From positions 3,157,979-3,221,978 of the forward strand of contig NZ_CP024768.1 of NCBI RefSeq assembly GCF_011395035.1: a stretch of DNA of 64,000 bases. The letters are read 5' to 3'. The translations under genes were made by a program, and so were the position numbers. This document shows, piece after piece, positions 46,587 to 55,744 of the stretch (its first letter is position 1; the number at the start of each line of letters is the position of its first letter). The DNA comes from Pantoea cypripedii. GTDB lineage: Bacteria > Pseudomonadota > Gammaproteobacteria > Enterobacterales > Enterobacteriaceae. Under the pieces are notes generated by a model. The model saw nothing but the letters and a program-made list of their open reading frames with translations. It did not search any database and was not told where the DNA came from.

Positions 46587-47768
46587 TTAACGGGTAATCG
46601 CGTAAACCTCACCGTCTTTCGACTGGATCAGCAACTTATCGCCCGCGACGACCGGTTCGGTCTGGAAGCCGGAACTGTCGAGTTTCTGCTGCGCCACAAA
46701 GCGGCCGTCCAGCGTGTTGATCCAGTGCACATAACCTTCGCTGTCACCGACCACCAGGTAGCCATTGAACAGCACCGGTGAAGTCAGGTTGCGGTGCAGC
46801 AGCTCGCTCTGACGCCAGATAGCCACGCCACCGTCGGCGTTCAGCGCATCAACACGGTCATTCTGATCGACCAGGTAGATACGACCGGCATCAACGATCA
46901 GATCTTTCACACCACCAATTTCGCGTTTCCACAGGATCTGGCCAGAGCGCAGATCCAGCGCCGTCAGATCGCCGTTGTAAGCCAGCGCGTAAACCACGCC
47001 ATTAACGATGACTGGCGTCGTATCGACGTCATTCAAACGGTCGATTTCAGTGGCACCGCTCGGCTGCGAAATACGCTGCTGCCAAATCAGCTGCCCCTGG
47101 TTCATGATCACCGCGCTGACGCGACCGTTGTCGCCGCCAACAATGGCACCACCAAAGGCAACCGCCGGAGCCGATTCACCACGCAGTGACAGCGCTGGCA
47201 TATCGAGGTTAACGCTCCACTTGATGGCACCACTTGCCTGATCCAGCCCCTGCAACTGACCGTTGCTGGTATGAATCAGTACCAGACCATCACTGACGAC
47301 CGGGCGAGATAACGCTTCACCGGCAACTTTAGTCTGCCAGGCGATGCTGCCATCGCTGGTGTTCAGTGCAAAAACCTGACCACGCTCACTGCCGATGTAG
47401 ACACGATCGCCGTTTACGGTGACGCCACCTGACAGCAGTGCTGAGATATTTTTCGAGAAGAAGCCGGTCTTCTCAGAGAGGTTCACTTTCCATTTTTCTT
47501 TGCCGTTGCTGGCATCGAGGGCTTTCACCACGCCAAAACGGTCAGCAGCGTAGACAGTGCCATCCTGCCAGGCCGGATGCAGGTTGGAGTAGAAATCACC
47601 CACACCATCACCTACGGATGTGCTCCACGCAGTCTGCGGCGTAAACTGATTTTCTACTTTCGGCAGCGGGGCCATTTTCACTACATCTTCTTCGCCGCTG
47701 AACAGCGAGCAACCGCTGAGCAGAGTGACTGAAATCAGCCCTGGCAGCAGGTATTTACGTAATTCCAT
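46587..47768 (-). CDS. bamB: BamB, outer-membrane assembly lipoprotein
   Basis: A 393-residue lipoprotein (E. coli 392 aa). The signal peptide ends in the lipobox LLSGC (Cys at about residue 20). The mature part is an eight-bladed beta-propeller with PQQ-like repeats (ALDASNGKEKWK, ALNTSDGSIAWQ, ALDLRSGQILWK). It binds BamA in the BAM complex. It lies 19 bp after yfgM, in the yfgM-bamB-der order of E. coli. Confidence 0.97.
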   Translation of the reverse strand: MELRKYLLPGLISVTLLSGCSLFSGEEDVVKMAPLPKVENQFTPQTAWSTSVGDGVGDFYSNLHPAWQDGTVYAADRFGVVKALDASNGKEKWKVNLSEKTGFFSKNISALLSGGVTVNGDRVYIGSERGQVFALNTSDGSIAWQTKVAGEALSRPVVSDGLVLIHTSNGQLQGLDQASGAIKWSVNLDMPALSLRGESAPAVAFGGAIVGGDNGRVSAVIMNQGQLIWQQRISQPSGATEIDRLNDVDTTPVIVNGVVYALAYNGDLTALDLRSGQILWKREIGGVKDLIVDAGRIYLVDQNDRVDALNADGGVAIWRQSELLHRNLTSPVLFNGYLVVGDSEGYVHWINTLDGRFVAQQKLDSSGFQTEPVVAGDKLLIQSKDGEVYAITR

Positions 47769-47787
47769 GTGCGCTCTCTTGACTGGC

Positions 47788-48405
47788 TTAACTTAAGTTA
47801 TTCATCTTCATCTGCAGCATTTGCTTCAGTGCCGGAGAAGCTTGTGACTCCGCACCTTTGCTCCAGGCATCACGCGCGCCCTGCTTATCGCCTTTGCTCA
47901 GCAGTGCTTCACCACGAATGTCCGCTACGATAGCTGTCCAGCCATCACCCTTAACATTGTTGAGGGTAGAAAGTGCGGCATCGGCCTGATTTTGTTGCAG
48001 TTGAATGCGTGCCAGACGCAGGTTAATCACCGCCTGCAGGTTGGCATCTTTGGTATCTTTCAGCCCGCTCTGCAGCAGAGCGATAGCTTTGTCCAGCTGA
48101 TCGGTTTCAACATACTGCTTAGCCAGATCCAGCGAGGCCAGCGCACCATAGGTGTTGTTGTTTTCACTGGCAAAACTGGCAACGGCTTCCAGCGTTTGCG
48201 GCTTGTCAGCCTGCATGGCGCTGGTCAGTTGCTGATACTGCGCTGAGGCTGCTCTGTCGTTACCGGCCTGATGGCTGGCCCAAAAACGCCAGCCGCCAAG
48301 TGCTGCGATACCGATGACAACGCCTACCGCCAGTGCTTTGCCATTGTTGGCAAAAAAGCGGCGCAGTACATCAACCTGTTCGTTTTCGTTGCTGTAAACT
48401 TCCAC
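47788..48405 (-). CDS. yfgM: YfgM, inner-membrane ancillary SecYEG translocon subunit
   Basis: A 205-residue single-span protein (E. coli 206 aa): short cytoplasmic N-terminus, TM at about residues 23-42, then a periplasmic TPR-like helical domain. In E. coli it binds the periplasmic chaperone PpiD at the SecYEG translocon and also moderates RcsB. It follows hisS by 39 bp, the conserved arrangement. Confidence 0.95.
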   Translation of the reverse strand: MEVYSNENEQVDVLRRFFANNGKALAVGVVIGIAALGGWRFWASHQAGNDRAASAQYQQLTSAMQADKPQTLEAVASFASENNNTYGALASLDLAKQYVETDQLDKAIALLQSGLKDTKDANLQAVINLRLARIQLQQNQADAALSTLNNVKGDGWTAIVADIRGEALLSKGDKQGARDAWSKGAESQASPALKQMLQMKMNNLS

Positions 48406-48444
48406 GCAATCCCTCTCTTAAAAATGGCTGTTGCGATGCTACGC

Positions 48445-49719
48445 TTACGGCAACAACGTGCGCAACGTAGCACTGGCTTCACTCTGGGCCAGCGTCTGCT
48501 GATCGCCGGTACGCAGGTCTTTAATCACCACCTGGCCGGTTTTCACTTCATCTTCGCCCAGCACCAGCGCAATGCGCGCGCCCCACTTGTCTGCACGGGC
48601 AAACTGCTTCTTGAAGTTACCACCACCGAAGTTAGTCATCAGCTTCAGCTGTGGGTCTGCATCACGCAATTTTTCCGCCAGTTGCATCGCAGCGGACTGT
48701 ACGCCCTGCCCCGAAGCGATAACATAGACATCAACAATGCGCGTCGGTTCAAATTCCGGATTAACTGCCTGCACCAGCAGCACCAGACGTTCCATACCCA
48801 TGGCAAAACCGACAGCCGGTGTCGCACGTCCTCCCAGCTGTTCAACCAGACCATCGTAACGGCCGCCGCCGCACACGGTGCCCTGGGAACCCAGCGCACT
48901 GGTCACCCACTCAAACACGGTACGGTTGTAATAGTCGAGACCACGCACCAGGCGTTGGTTAATGGTGTAGCTGATGCCAGCATCATCCAGCAACGCACAC
49001 AAGCCGCTGAAGTGCGCGCGGGAGTCTTCATCAAGGAAGTCACCCAGCGTCGGCGCATCATTCAGCAACTTTTGAATATCCGGGTTTTTGCTATCGAGTA
49101 CGCGAAGCGGATTGGTATACATGCGGCGTTTGCAGTCTTCGTCCAGCACGTCTTTATGCTGTTCGAGGAAGGCAACCAGCGCATCGCGGTAGTTGGCACG
49201 CGCGTCGAGCGAACCGATGGAGTTCAGCTCCAGCTGGACGTGCCCGGCAATACCCAGCGCTTTCCACCAGCGTGCGGTCATCATGATCAGCTCGGCGTCA
49301 ACATCCGGTCCCTGCAGGCCAAAAACTTCTGCGCCCATCTGGTGGAACTGACGATAACGGCCTTTCTGCGGACGTTCGTAGCGGAACATCGGCCCCATGT
49401 ACCACAGGCGCTGCTCCTGGTTATACAGTAAACCGTGTTCAATACCGGCGCGCACGCAACCTGCTGTCCCTTCCGGACGCAGTGTCAGGCTTTCGCCATT
49501 GCGATCCTCAAAGGTGTACATCTCTTTTTCAACCACGTCGGTGACTTCACCAATCGCGCGGCTGAACAACGGGGTCTGCTCAACGATCGGCAGGCGGATT
49601 TCACTGTAACCATAGCTGGCCAGCACCTGCTTGAGCGTGCCTTCGATACGTTGCCAGATCGCGGTATCCGCAGGCAGGTAATCGTTCATCCCGCGAATCG
49701 CTTGAATATTCTTCGCCAC
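48445..49719 (-). CDS. hisS: HisS, histidyl-tRNA synthetase
   Basis: A 424-residue class II synthetase, the same length as E. coli HisS. Motif 1 lies near GYSEIRLPIVEQTPLF, motif 2 near MYTFEDRNGESLTLRPEGTA with GPMFRYERPQKGRYRQFHQ, and motif 3 near VGFAMGMERLVLL. The histidine-specific signature GLDYYNRTVFEWV is present. The C-terminal anticodon-binding domain begins near residue 330. It lies between ispG and yfgM, preceded by a hairpin region that may hold its own promoter. Confidence 0.98.
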   Translation of the reverse strand: MAKNIQAIRGMNDYLPADTAIWQRIEGTLKQVLASYGYSEIRLPIVEQTPLFSRAIGEVTDVVEKEMYTFEDRNGESLTLRPEGTAGCVRAGIEHGLLYNQEQRLWYMGPMFRYERPQKGRYRQFHQMGAEVFGLQGPDVDAELIMMTARWWKALGIAGHVQLELNSIGSLDARANYRDALVAFLEQHKDVLDEDCKRRMYTNPLRVLDSKNPDIQKLLNDAPTLGDFLDEDSRAHFSGLCALLDDAGISYTINQRLVRGLDYYNRTVFEWVTSALGSQGTVCGGGRYDGLVEQLGGRATPAVGFAMGMERLVLLVQAVNPEFEPTRIVDVYVIASGQGVQSAAMQLAEKLRDADPQLKLMTNFGGGNFKKQFARADKWGARIALVLGEDEVKTGQVVIKDLRTGDQQTLAQSEASATLRTLLP

Positions 49720-49732
49720 GTTAAAATCTCTT

Positions 49733-49788
49733 AAGACAAAAAAACCTGTCCGGCATCATACCTTATGAGGATGAAACCGCACAGGTTC
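49733..49788 (-). promoter_or_regulatory. Hairpin with U-tract and embedded -10-like sequence upstream of hisS
   Basis: On the minus strand AACCTGTGCGG (end at 49788) can pair with CCGGACAGGTT (to 49743), and TTTTTT follows, which looks like the ispG terminator. The loop holds TATGAT, a possible -10 for hisS. Terminator and promoter may overlap. Confidence 0.5.
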
Positions 49789-49825
49789 AATCACAAACTG
49801 GCACGCGACAGGCGCGCACCTTCCC

Positions 49826-50947
49826 TTATTTTTCCAGCTGCTGCACGTTGATGCGACGGCTTTCGTCCAGCATTGACGCCTTAGCGCGGATACGCGCTTC
49901 CAGCTGGTCGATCATGTCCTGGTTATCCAGACGGTCACGCTGACGTACACCATCTTCGTAGAAACCACTCTTTTTGTTGCCACCGGTGACGCCCAGCGTG
50001 GAGACCGTGGCTTCGCCGGGTCCATTCACTACGCAACCAATGATCGAGACATCCATCGGCGTGATGATATCTTCGAGGCGCTCTTCCAGTGCGTTTACCG
50101 TGCCAATCACGTCGAACTCCTGACGTGAACAGGTCGGACAGGCGATAAAGTTGATGCCGCGGGAACGGATACGCAGAGACTTGAGGATGTCATAACCGAC
50201 TTTGACCTCCTCCACCGGATCGGCAGCCAGCGAGATACGCAGCGTATCACCGATACCTTCCGACAGCAGCAAGCCTAAACCAATGGCGGATTTCACTGCA
50301 CCCGCACGCGCGCCACCCGCCTCGGTGATGCCGAGATGCAGAGGTTGATCGATAGCTTTCGCCAGCAGACGATAGGATTCAACCGCAAGGAAGACATCGG
50401 AGGCTTTGACGCTGACTTTGAATTGATCAAAGTTGAGACGATCGAGGTGATCCACATGGCGCATTGCAGATTCGAGCAGCGCCTGCGGCGTGGGCTCACC
50501 GTACTTTTCCTGCAAATCTTTTTCCAGCGAACCGGCATTCACACCGATACGGATCGGAATATTGTAGTGACGCGCGCAATCCACCACCTGGCGGATACGC
50601 TCGTTATTGCCGATATTGCCTGGATTAATACGCAGACAATCCACGCCATATTCAGCGACTTTCAGTGCGATGCGATAGTCAAAGTGAATATCCGCTACCA
50701 GCGGCACATTAACCTGTTGCTTAATCAGTTTGAAAGCTTCAGCCGCGTCCATAGTCGGCACTGAAACACGGACGATATCAACGCCCACGCGCTCCAGCGC
50801 TTTGATCTGATTGACTGTGGCAGCAACATCCGTGGTGCGGGTGTTGGTCATCGACTGAACGGCAATAGGCGCACCGTCGCCGACTGGCACCTTGCCGACG
50901 TAAATCCGCGTTGATTTGCGACGGATAATGGGTGCTTCGTTATGCAT
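49826..50947 (-). CDS. ispG: IspG, 4-hydroxy-3-methylbut-2-enyl diphosphate synthase
   Basis: A 373-residue 4Fe-4S enzyme of the methylerythritol phosphate pathway (E. coli 372 aa). The N-terminal TIM barrel is followed by the cluster domain, with ligands in FIACPTCSRQEFD and IGCVVNGPGEA. ATG at 50947 with GGAGAG upstream is preferred over an in-frame start at 50962. It is an Fe-S protein whose cluster supply matters here because the isc genes in this window are reduced. It sits between rodZ and hisS as in E. coli. Confidence 0.97.
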   Translation of the reverse strand: MHNEAPIIRRKSTRIYVGKVPVGDGAPIAVQSMTNTRTTDVAATVNQIKALERVGVDIVRVSVPTMDAAEAFKLIKQQVNVPLVADIHFDYRIALKVAEYGVDCLRINPGNIGNNERIRQVVDCARHYNIPIRIGVNAGSLEKDLQEKYGEPTPQALLESAMRHVDHLDRLNFDQFKVSVKASDVFLAVESYRLLAKAIDQPLHLGITEAGGARAGAVKSAIGLGLLLSEGIGDTLRISLAADPVEEVKVGYDILKSLRIRSRGINFIACPTCSRQEFDVIGTVNALEERLEDIITPMDVSIIGCVVNGPGEATVSTLGVTGGNKKSGFYEDGVRQRDRLDNQDMIDQLEARIRAKASMLDESRRINVQQLEK

Positions 50948-50985
50948 ATTCTCTCTCCACAATTGCCCGGCAAGCGCGATGCGCG

Positions 50986-52029
50986 TTATTGCGCACCGAC
51001 TGTCAGACGGGCAACCTGGTTATTACGGATAAAACGGCTTAAATCAACGGGCTGATTCTGATATTGCACCTGGACAGCGGCTGGCGCACCAATTTTCAGA
51101 CGATACGGAGCCTGACCAGACAGGCTCAGTTTACCGCCGCTACGTTGCAATCCGCTGAACAGCTTTTTACCGGTGGCGTCGGTGACTTCCAGCCAGCAAT
51201 CCGCATTGAAGTTCATCACCAGCGCATTGGGATCGGCTGACGTCTGGCTGACACCCGCGCTGCCGGTCGGCAACTGACCCGCAACGCTATTAGCCGGGGC
51301 CGGAGAAGTGGCCGGAGGCGGTGTGGTATCGACCGGAGCCTGGCTGGGTGCGACCACGGCGTTGTCGCTGCCCGCGGCAGCTGGGGCACTGCTGGTCGCC
51401 GCGGGAGCAGACGCGTTGCTGGTCGCAGCAGGCGCGCTGGTATTGTTGTTCGGGGTAGTAACCGCACCGGCACCGTTATCAACCGGCGTGCCTGCGGCGT
51501 TGGTGTCGGCGTCAGCTGGCGTGTCGCTGCCGCTGTTATCACCCAGCGCAATCGACTGGCTGTTGTCGCTGCTGCTGCCGTTTTGATCGGCCATCGACAC
51601 CAAATCTTCCTGTGAAGCTTTATGATTCTGCCACCACCAGGCACCGGTCAGGCCGATCACGACGAAGATCACCAGCCAGGTGAAAATCATCAGCCAGCCA
51701 TCACGTTTCTTGCGTCGTTTACCCAACGAGAAGCTCTGCATAGGCTCGATTTTGGCCGCACGAACCGGTGCCTGTTTTGCCATCATCGGCAGCAGGTCAT
51801 CTTCCGGTACATGAACCAGACGGGCATAGGAGCGAATATAACCGCGCAGGAACGTCGACGCTAAATCAGCAGGCGATTTATCCTCTTCAATGTCGCGCAC
51901 GGTTGAAAGTTTCAGGCACAGGCGTTCAGCGACGTTTTGCTGGGTCAGCCCCATCTGCTCACGGGCCAGACGCAGGCGTTCACCTGTGGAATGTACTGCA
52001 GATTTCTCTTGAGTGGCTTCAGTATTCAT
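50986..52029 (-). CDS. rodZ: RodZ, cell-shape protein linking MreB to the envelope
   Basis: A 347-residue bitopic membrane protein (E. coli 337 aa). The cytoplasmic helix-turn-helix domain (about residues 15-85, EQMGLTQQNVAERLCLKLSTV) binds MreB. One TM lies at about 112-132. A long low-complexity Ala/Thr/Pro/Asn linker (about 150-265) leads to a C-terminal beta domain (MNFNADCWLEVTDATGKKLF). Its start overlaps pilW by 11 bp, and ispG follows after 38 bp. Confidence 0.95.
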   Translation of the reverse strand: MNTEATQEKSAVHSTGERLRLAREQMGLTQQNVAERLCLKLSTVRDIEEDKSPADLASTFLRGYIRSYARLVHVPEDDLLPMMAKQAPVRAAKIEPMQSFSLGKRRKKRDGWLMIFTWLVIFVVIGLTGAWWWQNHKASQEDLVSMADQNGSSSDNSQSIALGDNSGSDTPADADTNAAGTPVDNGAGAVTTPNNNTSAPAATSNASAPAATSSAPAAAGSDNAVVAPSQAPVDTTPPPATSPAPANSVAGQLPTGSAGVSQTSADPNALVMNFNADCWLEVTDATGKKLFSGLQRSGGKLSLSGQAPYRLKIGAPAAVQVQYQNQPVDLSRFIRNNQVARLTVGAQ

Positions 52030-52753
52030 TAGCTAAATAACGCTGGTACTGTATCGATTGTGGAAAACTTCGCGCCAACCGGTCGCCATAACGTGTAACG
52101 TCAGCAGCGTTTCCCTGTTGCGCGGCGAAACGTATCTGTAAACCCAAGCTGTCGGCACTGGCAGGCAGCTTAAGGTGGTAAATCTCTAAGAGCAGTGAAA
52201 CCTTGTCCCACGCCTGCTGTTCAGATTGCCTTTCCGCTTCCGTCAGCAGTTGATTGCCCAGCTGCGGTGCTGCATCCAGTGCGTCGGTTAATTGCTTCCG
52301 TGCTGCGGCATAATCGCCAGCTTGCAGGTAACAATAGCCCGAAAACAGCAATGCATCCTGATGGGCATCGGGTTCCTGCGCATCAGCCGCCAGCTTAAAC
52401 TGTTGATGCGATTCGTCATACTGCCTCAAACCGCAGAGAAACGCACCGTAATTGTTAGCCACATAACCATTGGCCGGGGCCAGTTGTTGCGCACGCTGGT
52501 AGTACCAACGTGTTTGCGCGATATTCTGCTGCGCCTGAGCCACGCGTGCAAGCGCCAGTGGTACGCGATAATCCTGCGGCGCAGCCTGTTGTGCTCGCAG
52601 CAAATTACGCTGCGCTGCCGAAAAATCTTTCACTGCCAGATAGTGCAATCCAAGCTGCAGGCGAATATCTGCTGCACCCTGACGCGTGGGTTCACTGACA
52701 CACCCGGTTACAACAAAGCCAGCCAACACAACTGCGGGTAATCCCTTACTCAT
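52019..52753 (-). CDS. pilW: PilW/PilF-type TPR lipoprotein for type IV pilus stability
   Basis: A 244-residue lipoprotein. The signal peptide ends in the lipobox VVTGC (Cys near residue 18). TPR units follow (LGLHYLAVKDFSAAQRNLLRAQQ, then AARKQLTDALDAAPQ and others). Such proteins help assemble the outer-membrane secretin of type IV pili. The gene sits between rlmN and rodZ as in many gammaproteobacteria. ATG at 52753 gives a proper signal; a longer in-frame start lies at 52774. Confidence 0.88.
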   Translation of the reverse strand: MSKGLPAVVLAGFVVTGCVSEPTRQGAADIRLQLGLHYLAVKDFSAAQRNLLRAQQAAPQDYRVPLALARVAQAQQNIAQTRWYYQRAQQLAPANGYVANNYGAFLCGLRQYDESHQQFKLAADAQEPDAHQDALLFSGYCYLQAGDYAAARKQLTDALDAAPQLGNQLLTEAERQSEQQAWDKVSLLLEIYHLKLPASADSLGLQIRFAAQQGNAADVTRYGDRLARSFPQSIQYQRYLANEY

Positions 52754-52831
52754 CGTCCGTTCTCCCTGAATCATTCAGGCGGGAGAGACTGACACGAGTT
52801 GTGCCCGGTGAACATCACCAGGCGCTGACTT

Positions 52832-54001
52832 TCAGACCGCCTTCACAGAGATGGCTTCACCCGCCATCTTTTTACGCATCGTGCGCTTGGTGCGGTCGAT
52901 CACATCACCGGCCAGCTGACCACAGGCGGCGTCGATATCATCACCACGCGTTTTACGCACGATGGTGGTGAAACCATATTCCATCAACACCTTAGAGAAG
53001 CGGTCGACACGGCTATTGGAGCTACGGCCATAAGGTGCGCCCGGGAAGGGGTTCCACGGAATCAGGTTGATTTTGCACGGCGTATCTTTCAGCAACTCAG
53101 CCAGCTGATGGGCATCATCCGTGCTGTCATTGACGTGATCCAGCAGCACGTACTCAATGGTGACGCGTCCCTGGTTCGCATTGGATTTCGCCAGGTAACG
53201 TTTCACCGCACCGAGGAAGGTTTCGATGTTGTATTTCTTGTTGATTGGCACGATATCATCGCGCAGTGTGTCGTTTGGCGCATGCAGCGAGATAGCCAGT
53301 GCGACGTCAATCATGTCGCCCAGTTTGTCGAGTGCCGGTACCACGCCCGACGTTGACAGCGTGACGCGACGTTTAGACAGGCCAAAACCGAAGTCATCCA
53401 GCATAATTTCCATGGCCGGAACCACGTTGTTGAGGTTGAGCAGCGGCTCACCCATGCCCATCATCACCACGTTGGTGATCGGACGCTGACCGGTGACCTT
53501 AGCCGCACCGATAATTTTCGCCGCGCGCCAGACCTGGCCGATAATTTCTGAAACGCGCAGGTTACGGTTAAAGCCCTGCTGCGCCGTCGAACAGAATTTG
53601 CACTCCAGCGCACATCCCACCTGCGAAGAGACGCACAGCGTGGCGCGGTCATCTTCCGGGATATACACGGTTTCGACTAATTGGTCGCCGACGCGAATTG
53701 CCCATTTGATGGTGCCATCGCTGGAACGTTTCTCTTCCGCCACTTCCGGCGCGCGAATCTCGGTGAGCTGCATCAGCTTGGCGCGCAGCACTTTATTGAT
53801 GTCGGTCATCTGCTCGAAATCATCGCAGCAGTAATGATACATCCACTTCATCACCTGATCGGCGCGGAAGGGCTTTTCACCCAGCGAAACAAAGAATTCG
53901 CGCATCTGCTGACGGTTAAGATCCAGCAGGTTAATTTTTTCGTTTTTCGGGGAGACAACCACGGGGGAAGCGGACGACGGCGTCACAATCTGTTCGGACA
54001 T
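52832..54001 (-). CDS. rlmN: RlmN, dual-specificity 23S rRNA/tRNA adenine-C2 methyltransferase
   Basis: A 389-residue radical SAM enzyme (E. coli 384 aa) that makes 2-methyladenosine at A2503 of 23S rRNA and A37 of some tRNAs. The cluster motif is CALECKFC, and a second catalytic cysteine lies in DIDAACGQLAGDV near the C-terminus. The methylation mechanism uses both. Like IspG it needs a 4Fe-4S cluster. It lies between ndk and pilW. Confidence 0.98.
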   Translation of the reverse strand: MSEQIVTPSSASPVVVSPKNEKINLLDLNRQQMREFFVSLGEKPFRADQVMKWMYHYCCDDFEQMTDINKVLRAKLMQLTEIRAPEVAEEKRSSDGTIKWAIRVGDQLVETVYIPEDDRATLCVSSQVGCALECKFCSTAQQGFNRNLRVSEIIGQVWRAAKIIGAAKVTGQRPITNVVMMGMGEPLLNLNNVVPAMEIMLDDFGFGLSKRRVTLSTSGVVPALDKLGDMIDVALAISLHAPNDTLRDDIVPINKKYNIETFLGAVKRYLAKSNANQGRVTIEYVLLDHVNDSTDDAHQLAELLKDTPCKINLIPWNPFPGAPYGRSSNSRVDRFSKVLMEYGFTTIVRKTRGDDIDAACGQLAGDVIDRTKRTMRKKMAGEAISVKAV

Positions 54002-54051
54002 AATGTTCTCTGGCCTCGTTGTTACACGTTATGGCTCTGGTTAAGAATAGG

Positions 54052-54093
54052 AAAAAAACTGCGCCCTTGCTGAGCAGGCTCAACAAGGGCGCA
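54052..54093 (-). terminator. Strong terminator between ndk and rlmN
   Basis: TGCGCCCTTG (54060-54069) pairs with CAAGGGCGCA (54084-54093), and seven T follow on the minus strand (54052-54058). A -10-like TACAAT lies just upstream of the hairpin, so it could instead be a leader attenuator of rlmN. Confidence 0.85.
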
Positions 54094-54170
54094 TAATTGT
54101 ACTACATCTGCGGCATGATGCCAGGGGGAACGGTTTACGCCAGGTTAAAAGGTGTAAACCTTTCGTCACC

Positions 54171-54602
54171 TTAGCGAGTGCGCGGGCAGACTTCGTTCTC
54201 AGCGAAGAAGTAAGCGATTTCACGGGCAGCTGATTCTGCAGAATCTGAACCGTGGGTCGCGTTCTCGGTGAAGCTGTCAGCATAGTCAGCACGCAGAGTA
54301 CCGGCCAGCGCGTTGTCCGGGTTGGTTGCACCCATCAGATCACGGTGACGCTGAACGGCGTTTTCGCCTTCCAGAACAGAAACCACAACCGGACCAGAGG
54401 TCATGAATTCAACCAGACCATCAAAGAACGGACGGCCTTTGTGCTCAGCGTAGAAGCCTTCAGCCTGCTCTTTGGTCAGGTGCAGCATTTTTGCGCCAAC
54501 GATTTTGAAGCCCGCGCTTTCAAAACGGTTGTAGATAGCACCAATCACGTTCTTAGCGACGGCGTTCGGTTTAACGATTGAGAAAGTACGTTCGATTGCC
54601 AT
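54171..54602 (-). CDS. ndk: Ndk, nucleoside diphosphate kinase
   Basis: A 143-residue enzyme (E. coli 143 aa) that equilibrates nucleoside tri- and diphosphates. The phospho-acceptor His117 lies in NATHGSDS, and the N-terminal ERTFSIVKPNAV binds the nucleotide. It has its own promoter region facing sseA (divergent, 268 bp apart) and a terminator region before rlmN. Confidence 0.98.
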   Translation of the reverse strand: MAIERTFSIVKPNAVAKNVIGAIYNRFESAGFKIVGAKMLHLTKEQAEGFYAEHKGRPFFDGLVEFMTSGPVVVSVLEGENAVQRHRDLMGATNPDNALAGTLRADYADSFTENATHGSDSAESAAREIAYFFAENEVCPRTR

Positions 54603-54870
54603 GTTGACCCCTGTTTTTTACGGCATAGCCATTCTGAAGAAACCGGGAACCTGCCCGGTAAGAAAACGGGGCGATTATAGGGACATCATCGCGCGTTGCC
54701 TATTGCCAATCGCAGGAATTATTGAAAATAATTGATTTTAGTCGGGGCAGACAGATTAAAAATGTGCCATACCCGAATGACCATCTTCAACTTTATCCTT
54801 ACCAGCCCTTGAGATAGCCTCGACATTCCCGGACACTGGGGGCTTTCCCGATTGATGAGAAGAGGTTGCT

Positions 54871-55713
54871 ATGACAGCTCCCCTGTTTGTGTCCGCTGAT
54901 TGGTTAAATGAACATTGCACCGAGGAAACCCTGCAGGTGCTGGATGCCCGTATGCTGCCACCCGGCCAGGAAGCCGTGCGTAATATCCAGGCCGAGTATC
55001 TGGCAGGCCATCTGCCCAACGCCCCCTTCTTTGATATCGAAGCCCTGTCCGATCACACCAGTCCCTATCCGCATATGATGCCGCGAGCCGAAGCCTTTGC
55101 GGTGGCGATGCGCGAGCTGGGCGTCAGCCAGGATAAACATCTGGTGGTATATGATGAAGGTAACCTGTTTTCCGCGCCCCGGGCGTGGTGGATGCTGCGC
55201 GCCTTTGGCTGCCTTAACGTGTCGATTCTGGCGGGAGGCCTGGCGGGCTGGAAAGCAGCGGGTTACGCCGTTGCCAGCGGTCCGGTTTCTCTGGCAGAAG
55301 GCGAGTTTGAGGCGAAATACGACGCCAGCCAGGTGAAACGTCTGACCGATGTACTTCTGGTAAGCCATGAAGGGGGATCGCAGATTGTCGATGCCCGTGC
55401 TGCGAACCGCTTTAACGCTGAAGTTGATGAACCCCGCCCCGGCCTGTTACGTGGGCATATCCCTAACAGCCTTAACGTGCCGTGGAATAATCTGGTGGTC
55501 AATGGCGCGCTCAAGCCTGCGGCTGAATTGCGCAGCGAGTTTGATAAAGCGGGTGTGAAACTGGATCAACCGGTGATTGCCAGCTGCGGTTCAGGTGTGA
55601 CGGCAGTGGTGGTGATTCTGGCGCTGACGTCGCTCGGCGTGCGTGATGTCACCCTGTACGACGGCTCCTGGGGCGAATGGGGCAGCCGCGACGATTTGCC
55701 GATCGAAAAATAA
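54871..55713 (+). CDS. sseA: SseA, 3-mercaptopyruvate sulfurtransferase
   Basis: A 280-residue tandem-rhodanese enzyme (E. coli 281 aa). The inactive N-terminal domain covers about residues 5-130. The catalytic domain ends with SCGSGVTA, whose Cys239 is the persulfide site; this loop is the mercaptopyruvate-type signature. It transfers sulfur from 3-mercaptopyruvate to thiols or cyanide. Together with IscS it is one of two sulfur-mobilising enzymes in the window. Confidence 0.96.
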   Translation: MTAPLFVSADWLNEHCTEETLQVLDARMLPPGQEAVRNIQAEYLAGHLPNAPFFDIEALSDHTSPYPHMMPRAEAFAVAMRELGVSQDKHLVVYDEGNLFSAPRAWWMLRAFGCLNVSILAGGLAGWKAAGYAVASGPVSLAEGEFEAKYDASQVKRLTDVLLVSHEGGSQIVDARAANRFNAEVDEPRPGLLRGHIPNSLNVPWNNLVVNGALKPAAELRSEFDKAGVKLDQPVIASCGSGVTAVVVILALTSLGVRDVTLYDGSWGEWGSRDDLPIEK

Positions 55714-55716
55714 TAT

Positions 55717-55744
55717 AAAACGCGGTCAGACGACCGCGTTTTTT
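55717..55744. terminator. Terminator between convergent sseA and sseB
   Basis: AACGCGGTC (55719-55727) pairs with GACCGCGTT (55732-55740) and TTTT follows. The loop is 4 nt. It ends at the sseB stop. Confidence 0.9.

Noticed and set aside
46560..46590. Sequence with ACTTCAAGCTGCAG resembling a dispersed enterobacterial repeat after bamB
   Set aside because: Only one copy was noticed in the window, so repeat status cannot be supported here.
48271..49431. 386-codon plus-strand frame opposite hisS and yfgM
   Set aside because: Both genes on the other strand are conserved at full length, and the frame has no domain-like features.
55714..55743. ryfA-like sRNA between sseA and sseB
   Set aside because: The gap here is 30 bp and is filled by a terminator; there is no room for an sRNA gene.
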